Source of the DNA: Prevotellaceae bacterium
GTDB lineage: Bacteria > Bacteroidota > Bacteroidia > Bacteroidales > UBA932
Length of the DNA stretch: 11,857 nt
Direction of reading: 5' to 3'
NCBI GenBank assembly: GCA_031259655.1
Contig: JAIRLF010000011.1
Span: forward strand, 1 to 11,857
Numbering within the stretch: position 1 is the stretch's first letter; each line of letters opens with the position of its first letter. Below are positions 6,415 to 11,857 of the stretch, in pieces. The translations under genes were made by a program, and so were the position numbers. The notes beneath the pieces are model-generated. The model made no database searches and was not told the DNA's origin. It saw only the letters and a list, made by a program, of their open reading frames with translations.

Positions 6415-6671
6415 GGCTGACGCCAGATATTCTTTAACTCTGGTTTTCTGCGGGCAAGTCCTAAAATTTTGTGTACCCTCACTGTTTCAAAACTTTGTTA
6501 GAGGGTTCACATTATTTTATCCGTTTAAAAATATGAATCTCCTTCGGAGATTTAATTTCCTGCGTCTTTTTTCTCAATTGCAGCCCCAATCATGTACAAA
6601 CATAATAGATTAATTAATAAAAGGATACAAGTTGAAATACATATTTGATGTGTTGTTAATATTTTTTTTCA
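6415..6671. other. Gene-free stretch with a short hairpin
   Basis: I find no convincing gene in this gap. CCAGA/TCTGG (6423-6443) followed by TTTT could be a weak terminator for the carboxyltransferase. AATCTCC-TTC-GGAGATT (6536-6552) is a perfect 7-bp hairpin without a T-run. A 66-codon plus-strand frame (6413-6613) starts without family resemblance and is probably spurious. The stretch could be a decayed repeat element. Confidence 0.4.
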
Positions 6672-6679
6672 TACATTTG
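6672..6679 (+). promoter_or_regulatory. Putative -7 element of the MCE gene cluster
   Basis: TACATTTG matches TAnnTTTG exactly. The nearest TTG upstream is at 16 nt and another at 24 nt, so the -33 box is poor. The short palindrome CTCCTTTAAGGAG (6683-6695) lies near the predicted transcript start. It includes AAGGAG, but 21 nt from the ATG, too far for a normal SD. Confidence 0.55.
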
Positions 6680-6716
6680 TGCCTCCTTTAAGGAGATTAA
6701 AAAGTATATAGTAAAG

Positions 6717-7643
6717 ATGAGACTGTCGAAAGAAATTAAAATAGGTATTTATTTCAGTATAACGCTGATAGCTTTAGTGTGGGGCATAAATTTTTTGAAA
6801 GGGAAAGATATTTTTAACAAAGTACAGACACTGTATGCTGTTTACGACGATATCGAAGGGTTGCAAACGACCGCGCAAGTCTCAATAAAAGGGTTGAAAG
6901 TGGGAACAGTCAGCAAGATACGTTTCGACCAGAAGTCCGAAAAGTTCAAAATCGAACTCCAAATCCGGTCGAATTACAGCATTCCCGACAATTCCGTAGC
7001 CTATCTTTATAGCTCTGACATTATGGGAAATAAAGCGATAAAAATAAAGTTCGGCGATTCTCACGAGATGTTGACCGAAAATTCCATAATCAAGACCGGC
7101 ACCGAAGAAGACGCTTTTTCGCTTTTAATGGACGATTTGCCTTCGATAAAAAACAATCTGAACCAAACAATTAAAGATGTTGATTCGGCTTTTAGGAATA
7201 TCAACAGGTTATTTTCGGATGAAAATATCGACAATCTGTCAAAAAGCTTCTCACATCTCGAACGCACAATGCAAAATATTTCCCAACTGTCGGCGACGTT
7301 GAACAAAAACAAACAAAATATAGTGTCGTCGTTAGAAAATATTGATTCCATAACTTCGAATCTGCGGAATAATTCGGCGAATATCAATCATATCATCAAC
7401 AATTTCGTCGAATTGAGCGACTCGTTGAAAACTGTCCGGCTTGCGGAAACAGTCGACGAACTGAAAACCATTATCGACAAAATAAATTCGGGCGACGGCA
7501 ACATCGGCAAACTGATTTACGACGAATCGATATACGATAATCTCACAAACACGTTGAACAGTCTTGACGCTTTGTTATCAGACATTAAAGAAAATCCGAA
7601 ACGCTATATCAATGTTTCGATATTCGGAAAAAAATCTAATTGA
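6717..7643 (+). CDS. MCE/MlaD-family lipid-transport protein
   Basis: This 308-residue protein has a short basic N-terminus, one membrane anchor (about 9-26, IGIYFSITLIALVWGINFLK) and an MCE domain (about 36-114). The family's Gly-Leu ... Val ... Gly-x-x-Val-Gly-x-Val pattern is visible in GLQTTAQVSIKGLKVGTV (48-65). A long Asn/Ser/Ile-rich, probably helical tail follows (about 130-290). By family, anchored MCE proteins form hexameric rings that pass phospholipids across the periplasm with an ABC transporter. No MlaE, MlaF or MlaB gene is next to it, so partners must be elsewhere. It heads a tight cluster, with the next start 5 bp past its stop. Start ATG 6717. Substrate unknown. Confidence 0.9.
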   Translation: MRLSKEIKIGIYFSITLIALVWGINFLKGKDIFNKVQTLYAVYDDIEGLQTTAQVSIKGLKVGTVSKIRFDQKSEKFKIELQIRSNYSIPDNSVAYLYSSDIMGNKAIKIKFGDSHEMLTENSIIKTGTEEDAFSLLMDDLPSIKNNLNQTIKDVDSAFRNINRLFSDENIDNLSKSFSHLERTMQNISQLSATLNKNKQNIVSSLENIDSITSNLRNNSANINHIINNFVELSDSLKTVRLAETVDELKTIIDKINSGDGNIGKLIYDESIYDNLTNTLNSLDALLSDIKENPKRYINVSIFGKKSN

Positions 7644-7648
7644 ATAGA

Positions 7649-8284
7649 ATGATTGCAGTAATTTTTGACATGGATGGGGTTTTGGTAGACAACGCCCATT
7701 TTCACGAACGCGCTTTTGCCGAATACTTCAGTAAATTCGGGACGAAGCTTGCCCCCGAAATGTTCGGCAGAGGAAACGACGAGCTTATGGCAGAACTGTT
7801 TCCAAACGAAAGCAAAGAACGGCATCGCGAACTTGCTGCCGGCAAAGAAGCATATTACCGTCAAATATACGAGCCTCATATCGAACCCGTAGCAGGTTTG
7901 GTCGAACTGCTTCGAGAGTTGAAGACCGACGACAGTATCCGCATAGCAGTAGGTTCGTCGGCGCCTGTAGAAAATATTGATTTTGTGCTGGATAAATTGC
8001 AGATACGGAATTATTTCGATATTGTGGTCGTTGCCGCTATGGTGCAACGGGCAAAACCCGCTCCGGATATTTATCTGAAAGCGGCTGAATTGTTGAACGT
8101 TAAACCCGAAACCTGCTTAGTGTTCGAAGACGCTTTGGCTGGAATATCGGCGGCAAGGTCGGCGGGAATGAAAATCGTAGGAATAGCAACTTCGCTCCCA
8201 AAAGAACGACTGACCGAAACGGACAGGATTATAGACGATTTTACGGAAATAACAGTAGCCGAAATAAAACAGCTTACAGATTGA
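7649..8284 (+). CDS. HAD-superfamily phosphatase, beta-phosphoglucomutase-like
   Basis: The 211-residue protein carries all four HAD motifs: DMDG (D7 nucleophile, D9 acid/base), the GSSAP motif II serine (S103/S104), the lysine of AKPAPDIY (K136) and FEDALAGISAA (E160-D161, Mg binding). A helical cap lies at about 15-80. This is subfamily IA/I-3, which includes beta-phosphoglucomutases and small sugar-phosphate or glycerol-phosphate phosphatases. The sequence does not fix the substrate. The start chosen is ATG 7649; a TTG at 7640 would overlap the MCE stop and adds three residues before the usual N-terminus. It is tightly linked to the MCE gene (5 bp) and the methyltransferase (7 bp), so almost surely cotranscribed. 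Confidence 0.9.
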   Translation: MIAVIFDMDGVLVDNAHFHERAFAEYFSKFGTKLAPEMFGRGNDELMAELFPNESKERHRELAAGKEAYYRQIYEPHIEPVAGLVELLRELKTDDSIRIAVGSSAPVENIDFVLDKLQIRNYFDIVVVAAMVQRAKPAPDIYLKAAELLNVKPETCLVFEDALAGISAARSAGMKIVGIATSLPKERLTETDRIIDDFTEITVAEIKQLTD

Positions 8285-8291
8285 ACTTGTG

Positions 8292-8948
8292 ATGAATACG
8301 AAAGAGTCGTTGATTTTACAGGGACTGAGAGCCATCTTGGTCGAAAGGCTGAAAGAAAAAGGAATACAGGATGTTCGAGTGTTGAACGCTATCGGCAAAA
8401 TTCAACGGCATCTGTTTATCTCAAAAGGTTTCGAAAAACAGGCATACGAAGACAAACCGTTTTCTATCGCCTGTGGACAGACTATTTCTCAACCGTTTAC
8501 GGTCGCAATCCAAACGGAATTGCTGCAAGTGCAACGTTTTGACAAAACGCTCGAAATCGGCACAGGTTCGGGATATCAGGCTGTCGTTTTGGCAGAAATG
8601 GGCGCTAACGTTTATACCATCGAAAGGTTCAGAGAGCTGTATCTCAGTGCGCGCCGTATCTTCCGGCAATTAGGATATTCGATAAACTCTTATTGGGGCG
8701 ACGGTTACGAAGGAAAAGAAAATTTCGCGCCTTTCGAAAAAATACTGATAACGGCGGCTGTTCCTCAGATTCCCCAAACATTATTAGACCAGCTTGCCGT
8801 AGGCGGACGTTTGGTTGCTCCTGTCGGGGAAGGAAGTACGCAAATAATGACAATAGTAGACAAAATCGATGAAAATAATTTTAATACTGCGTACTATCAC
8901 AATCCGTTTCGGTTTGTACCTATGCTGCAAGGAATTTCGGAGAATTGA
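8292..8948 (+). CDS. pcm: Protein-L-isoaspartate O-methyltransferase
   Basis: The 218-residue protein methylates L-isoaspartyl residues from S-adenosylmethionine, starting repair of aged proteins in the cytoplasm. Seen: the N-terminal GIQDVRVLNAIGKIQRHLFI region (family: VP-RHxFV); the substrate-loop motif CGQTISQP (61-68); SAM motif I LEIGTGSGYQA (87-97); and the late motif ILITAAVPQIPQTLLDQL (151-168) followed by GGRLVAPVG. Length is normal and every motif is intact. ATG 8292 is preferred over the GTG directly before it (8289). It is the third gene of the MCE-HAD-pcm cluster. Some bacteria pair pcm with stress genes; no such partner is visible here. Confidence 0.95.
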   Translation: MNTKESLILQGLRAILVERLKEKGIQDVRVLNAIGKIQRHLFISKGFEKQAYEDKPFSIACGQTISQPFTVAIQTELLQVQRFDKTLEIGTGSGYQAVVLAEMGANVYTIERFRELYLSARRIFRQLGYSINSYWGDGYEGKENFAPFEKILITAAVPQIPQTLLDQLAVGGRLVAPVGEGSTQIMTIVDKIDENNFNTAYYHNPFRFVPMLQGISEN

Positions 8949-8973
8949 GACTTCTATTATTTGCCTGTCGGGA

Positions 8974-9017
8974 TGTGATTTTCCTGCAATTGAGATATAT
9001 TAATCATTAAAATCACA
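8974..9017. repeat. Inverted repeat between pcm and the FKBP operon
   Basis: TGTGATTTT (8974-8982) and AAAATCACA (9009-9017) are perfectly complementary over 9 bp around a 26-nt spacer. The loop is too long for a typical terminator. It ends 42 bp upstream of the next -7 box, so it could be an operator or a weak pcm terminator. Confidence 0.4.
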
Positions 9018-9058
9018 GCGGCGACGAATTTTTTTATCACCGGATTAATAAAAATATG

Positions 9059-9066
9059 TATCTTTG
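9059..9066 (+). promoter_or_regulatory. -7 element of the FKBP/lipoprotein operon
   Basis: TATCTTTG, followed by CACG, is the common Bacteroidetes TAnnTTTG form. The expected -33 region is T-rich without TTG. Predicted initiation near 9073 gives an AT-rich leader of about 35 nt. Confidence 0.6.
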
Positions 9067-9108
9067 CACGATTTTTTAATTATATAAATTTTAAATAATA
9101 ACATTTTT

Positions 9109-9816
9109 ATGAAACATCTTATTTATGTATTTACTGTAGTACTATTATTATCCGCGTGTAATGGCGGAAATGTTAAACTGTTGTCCTCATCCAAACCGAT
9201 AGACTCTGTCAGTTATGCGATTGGAATGTTTGAAGCGTATTCCACTCTTGAGCATATTAAGGGAAGCGGACAATCGCTGGAAGGGTTGGATTACGATTAT
9301 CTGGTTGCTGGGTTCAAATCGGTATTGTTGAAAAGCGATTCTATTGACAATGAAAGAAGACAATGGTCTTCGGATGTAATCAACCGGTATATTACGCAAA
9401 AACGACAGGAAGAATTAGAACGGATTAAAACGGAAGATGCCGTTTTCTTGAAAAAAAATGCGGAAAACGACAGTGTAACAGTTCTCCCAAGCGGACTGCA
9501 ATACAAGATTATCGCGGAAGGCACGGGCATTTCTCCTAAAGTTTCGGATACCGTAAACGTTATATACACCGGTACTTTAGCAGACGGAACGACTTTCGAT
9601 TCGTCAAGAGGCGACACAGTGAAAATGCCGCTGTCACGAATGATAAAAGGATGGCAGGAAGGTCTCCCGTTGATGAAAGAAAAAGCAAAATATAAATTTT
9701 ACATACCTTCCGATTTGGCATACGGAGAGTCGGGACGGCTTGCAGGCAGAGTTCTGATTTTCGACGTCGAATTGATAAGCGTAAACAAGGGACCGGCTAC
9801 TAAAGAGAAAAAATAG
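9109..9816 (+). CDS. FKBP-type peptidyl-prolyl cis-trans isomerase, lipoprotein
   Basis: The 235-residue protein begins with a lipoprotein signal (MKHLIYVFTVVLLLSAC; lipidated Cys17). It continues with an FKBP N-terminal helical domain (about 30-120, with DSVSYAIGMFEAY) and ends in an FKBP catalytic domain (about 130-228). It should catalyse proline isomerisation in envelope proteins, probably as a dimer as in Mip/FkpA. Seen: VNVIYTGTLADGTTFDSS (149-166), GWQEGL with W182, AYG with Y205, and LIFDVELI. The loop between AYG and LIFDVEL is only RLAGR-length and lacks the usual IPPN. It is the first gene of an operon, with the next start 4 bp downstream. Start ATG 9109, no SD. Confidence 0.93.
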   Translation: MKHLIYVFTVVLLLSACNGGNVKLLSSSKPIDSVSYAIGMFEAYSTLEHIKGSGQSLEGLDYDYLVAGFKSVLLKSDSIDNERRQWSSDVINRYITQKRQEELERIKTEDAVFLKKNAENDSVTVLPSGLQYKIIAEGTGISPKVSDTVNVIYTGTLADGTTFDSSRGDTVKMPLSRMIKGWQEGLPLMKEKAKYKFYIPSDLAYGESGRLAGRVLIFDVELISVNKGPATKEKK

Positions 9817-9820
9817 GTAA

Positions 9821-11602
9821 TTGTTACAATTGTCGAAAGATAACAAGTTTGTTGCGTTTTTGCTGACTGCAATATCGTTGTATGGTTTATTGACCTCAAT
9901 GATATCGGGTTGCGCCAACTCGTCCGTTGCTCCCACAGGTGGACCAAAGGATACTATCGCTCCCGTACTGTTGAAAATGGAACCTCCGCAACGAACAAGG
10001 GAATTTAAGGGTAAAGAGTTGATTTTCACGTTCAACGAATATGTTCAGCTTAAAGACCAGAACAAGAATTTCGTGATATCGCCTCCTTTACCCTCTAAAA
10101 AACCGGTCTTGAAGATAAAAGGCAAAAGTATCGTTGTTTCTTTTCCTTCAATAGCCGACAGCGTTACTTATTATATTGATTTTGGGGCAAGTGTGGTTGA
10201 TGTGAATGAAAGTAATCCTGCAAGTTATCTCAATTTTATTTTCTCTACAGGCGAGGCGCTCGACACGATGATTTATGTCGGGCATGTGGTGGACGCGCTT
10301 ACTTTAGACCCTGCCAATGCTGTGCATATCTTTTTATATGAGGACAATATCGATTCTTTAGTGTTCAAACGCAATCCTTCGGCACTTTCGATAACGAACA
10401 AAGAAGGCGTCTTCATAGTCAAAGGGTTGAAAAATAAGCGGTACAAAATGGTAGCCGTCGAAGACAAAAACTCGAATATGCGCTATGATGCGGGTATAGA
10501 GCAAATTGCATTCTCCGATTCGCTGATTCAACCTACTCCGTTTTCCGAAAACGATTCTATTTCGTTCTATTCGCTTCCCGTATTCAACTTATTCACCGAA
10601 AACGTTAAGCGACAGGCTTTGATGGAAACCAAACGACCCGAAGAACGTTTGATAAGCCTGCGTTTCAATGAAATCTATCCAGTGATTCAAAGTTTTAGAC
10701 TCGACGACATCCCCCCTGCGAGAATTATCGAAGATGCAAGCGCCCAAAGAGACAGTATCAATTTTTGGATTACTTCGCGGGAAATCAAAGATACGATAAC
10801 CGGCGAGTTGATATACCTGAAAACCGATACTGCAAATAAACTTTCGCCCGATACGGTGAAAATCAAATTGATTCACTCAAAGCCCAAACTCAAACGTAAA
10901 AGCAGGGATAAGGACGATGACGACGAAGAAGAGGATGAGGAGGAAATCATTCCCATAGCGCCGGATATTCACGCTGCTGCTGCAGGCGTTGTGGAAAACG
11001 ACATAACTTTTGTATTCAAAACGCCTCTGCTTCGGGTCGATACTTCCAAAATGCATCTGTCGATATTCGACGATACCGGTAAGGAGAAAATTCCGGTGAA
11101 AGCCATATCGTTTACACAGGATTCGATTCGCGTGACAAATTACAAGTTGTCGGCAAAATGGAAAGTTGCCTCAAAATATGAGTTATCTATCATGCCCGAG
11201 GCTTTTGTCGATGTGTATAGTATAACTAACGATACTGTAACCAAGACGTTTGAAACCGCCGACCCCGAAAAGTTCGGCAAACTGATTCTCGAAATAATCA
11301 ATTCCGAAAATCAGTATATCTTTCAATTGATGAAAGACAAAGACAAAAAAGTTACTCAGGAAAAAATCATGGATGGTAATGGAGAGGTTGTTTTCCAATA
11401 TCTTAACTCCGGAAAATACCGAGTCAGGGTAATCGAAGACCTTAACCGTAACGGCAAATGGGATACCGGAAGTTATTTGGATAAACGACAGGCGGAACGA
11501 GTTCTGTTCCTTGTGTTTTCGACCGGCGAAACTTTACTCGATATAAAAACTAACCGCGAAGACGAACAAACAATCGACGCAAATATGCTGTTCGTGAAAT
11601 GA
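9821..11602 (+). CDS. Large Ig-like-domain lipoprotein (SbsA Ig-like type)
   Basis: With a TTG start at 9821 this is a 593-residue protein. No ATG exists before the lipobox except one four residues from it, so a non-ATG start (9821, or TTG 9830) is needed. Seen: a signal peptide with a lipobox ending ISGC (Cys31); a PTGGPKDTIAPVL segment opening an SbsA-type Ig-like domain (about 41-143); a beta-rich region with a carboxypeptidase-regulatory-like unit (about 150-240); an Asp/Glu run at 363-375; and a C-terminal unit with EDLNRNGKWDTGSY. The latter echoes VEDKNSNMRYDAG earlier, suggesting an internal duplication with calcium-loop-like residues. The family is a conserved Bacteroidetes envelope lipoprotein of unknown role. 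Coupling to the FKBP suggests envelope folding or assembly, which is inference. Confidence 0.82.
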   Translation: MLQLSKDNKFVAFLLTAISLYGLLTSMISGCANSSVAPTGGPKDTIAPVLLKMEPPQRTREFKGKELIFTFNEYVQLKDQNKNFVISPPLPSKKPVLKIKGKSIVVSFPSIADSVTYYIDFGASVVDVNESNPASYLNFIFSTGEALDTMIYVGHVVDALTLDPANAVHIFLYEDNIDSLVFKRNPSALSITNKEGVFIVKGLKNKRYKMVAVEDKNSNMRYDAGIEQIAFSDSLIQPTPFSENDSISFYSLPVFNLFTENVKRQALMETKRPEERLISLRFNEIYPVIQSFRLDDIPPARIIEDASAQRDSINFWITSREIKDTITGELIYLKTDTANKLSPDTVKIKLIHSKPKLKRKSRDKDDDDEEEDEEEIIPIAPDIHAAAAGVVENDITFVFKTPLLRVDTSKMHLSIFDDTGKEKIPVKAISFTQDSIRVTNYKLSAKWKVASKYELSIMPEAFVDVYSITNDTVTKTFETADPEKFGKLILEIINSENQYIFQLMKDKDKKVTQEKIMDGNGEVVFQYLNSGKYRVRVIEDLNRNGKWDTGSYLDKRQAERVLFLVFSTGETLLDIKTNREDEQTIDANMLFVK

Positions 11603-11666
11603 ATATGCAACCATGAATGAATGACGCGACATATTGGTAGAAAAAACACAAGCGAACAATCAAAAA

Positions 11667-11715
11667 GGGGCTGTATCAAAAGTCGGTTTTTTGTCATTAT
11701 AAGCGGTGAAACGCA
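11667..11715. mobile_element. Insertion-sequence-like terminus
   Basis: GGGGCTGTATCAAAAGTC (11667-11684) followed by GGTTTTTTGTC closely resembles the terminal inverted repeats of transposases of the IS1182/IS5-like groups (GRGGCTGTNTCAAAAGT). Recognition is from memory. No partner repeat or transposase frame is visible in the window, so this is either one end of an element extending right or a remnant. The right boundary given is approximate. Confidence 0.45.
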
Positions 11716-11721
11716 ATCTAA

Positions 11722-11857
11722 AACGTCAATAAATCAAGAGATTTAGACGGACAAATATTTGTAACAATATATGATGTTCATCTGAAAAAAGGATGGAACA
11801 TAATATATGAAGCACAGTATATCGTTGCAAACAGCGACAATCCTCAGGGGTACGAAT
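11722..11857 (+). pseudogene. Headless reading frame running off the right edge
   Basis: From the stop TAA at 11719-11721 the frame stays open to the window end. It encodes protein-like sequence: DLDGQIFVTIYDVHLKKGWN, then IIYEAQYIVANSDNPQGYE. No ATG or GTG, and no TTG, occurs in frame. The composition resembles the beta-strand-rich C-terminal part of a Bacteroidetes surface or lipoprotein, but I do not recognise a family. The simplest reading is a gene whose 5' part was lost or displaced, possibly by the adjacent insertion-sequence-like terminus. If the element's boundary is elsewhere this could be chance coding. Confidence 0.4.

Noticed and set aside
6413..6613. A 66-codon plus-strand frame
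   Set aside because: It starts within the heptamer repeat, contains the hairpin and shows no protein family features.
11758..11805. Imperfect inverted repeat (TATGATGTTCATC versus GATGGAACATA)
   Set aside because: Several mismatches, low complexity, and it lies in apparent coding sequence; likely incidental.

Overview
The window looks like chromosomal DNA of a Bacteroidetes, most probably Bacteroidales. Four things point there: several genes are preceded by the Bacteroidetes promoter signature (TTG or TTTG about 19 nt before TAnnTTTG); ordinary genes lack Shine-Dalgarno sequences while rpsU has a strong one; a membrane-anchored TPR/AraC-type regulator is present; and the lipoprotein and carboxylase families are typical of the phylum. 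The DNA is moderately AT-rich. I cannot name a species.

Layout. Positions 1-1846 (minus) carry a sensor-regulator with a signal peptide, helical repeats, one membrane segment and a C-terminal AraC-type HTH; its last few residues lie off the left edge. A 665-bp divergent gap follows. It holds the regulator's promoter, phased 20-bp direct repeats that could be AraC-type operators, a long nested inverted repeat (2223-2306) with two mutually exclusive folds, and a near-consensus promoter. That promoter drives an acetyl/succinyl-CoA:CoA-transferase-family gene (2512-3996, plus). The transferase converges on rpsU (4216-4407, minus). Between the two lie twin REP-like palindromes and the rpsU intrinsic terminator.

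rpsU is divergent from a large carboxyltransferase gene (4600-6381, plus) of the pyruvate carboxylase B/oxaloacetate decarboxylase alpha type. Its carboxyltransferase metal ligands are kept, but the biotin-acceptor lysine of its C-terminal carrier domain is replaced by tyrosine. A 335-bp gap with a heptamer tandem repeat leads to a tight cluster: an MCE/MlaD-like lipid-transport protein, a HAD phosphatase and a protein-L-isoaspartate methyltransferase (6717-8948). A second two-gene operon (9109-11602) encodes two lipoproteins: an FKBP-type prolyl isomerase and a large Ig-like-domain protein. The right edge (from about 11667) has an insertion-sequence-like terminus next to a reading frame with no start codon.

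How the genes fit together. The CoA transferase and the carboxylase-like protein would both suit succinate/propionate fermentation, but each has its own promoter. MCE, FKBP and Ig-like proteins belong to the cell envelope. I see no defence locus, CRISPR array or tRNA. The most notable points are the lysine-less biotin-carrier domain, the exposed strong SD at the very start of the rpsU transcript, and the switch-like hairpin upstream of the CoA transferase.
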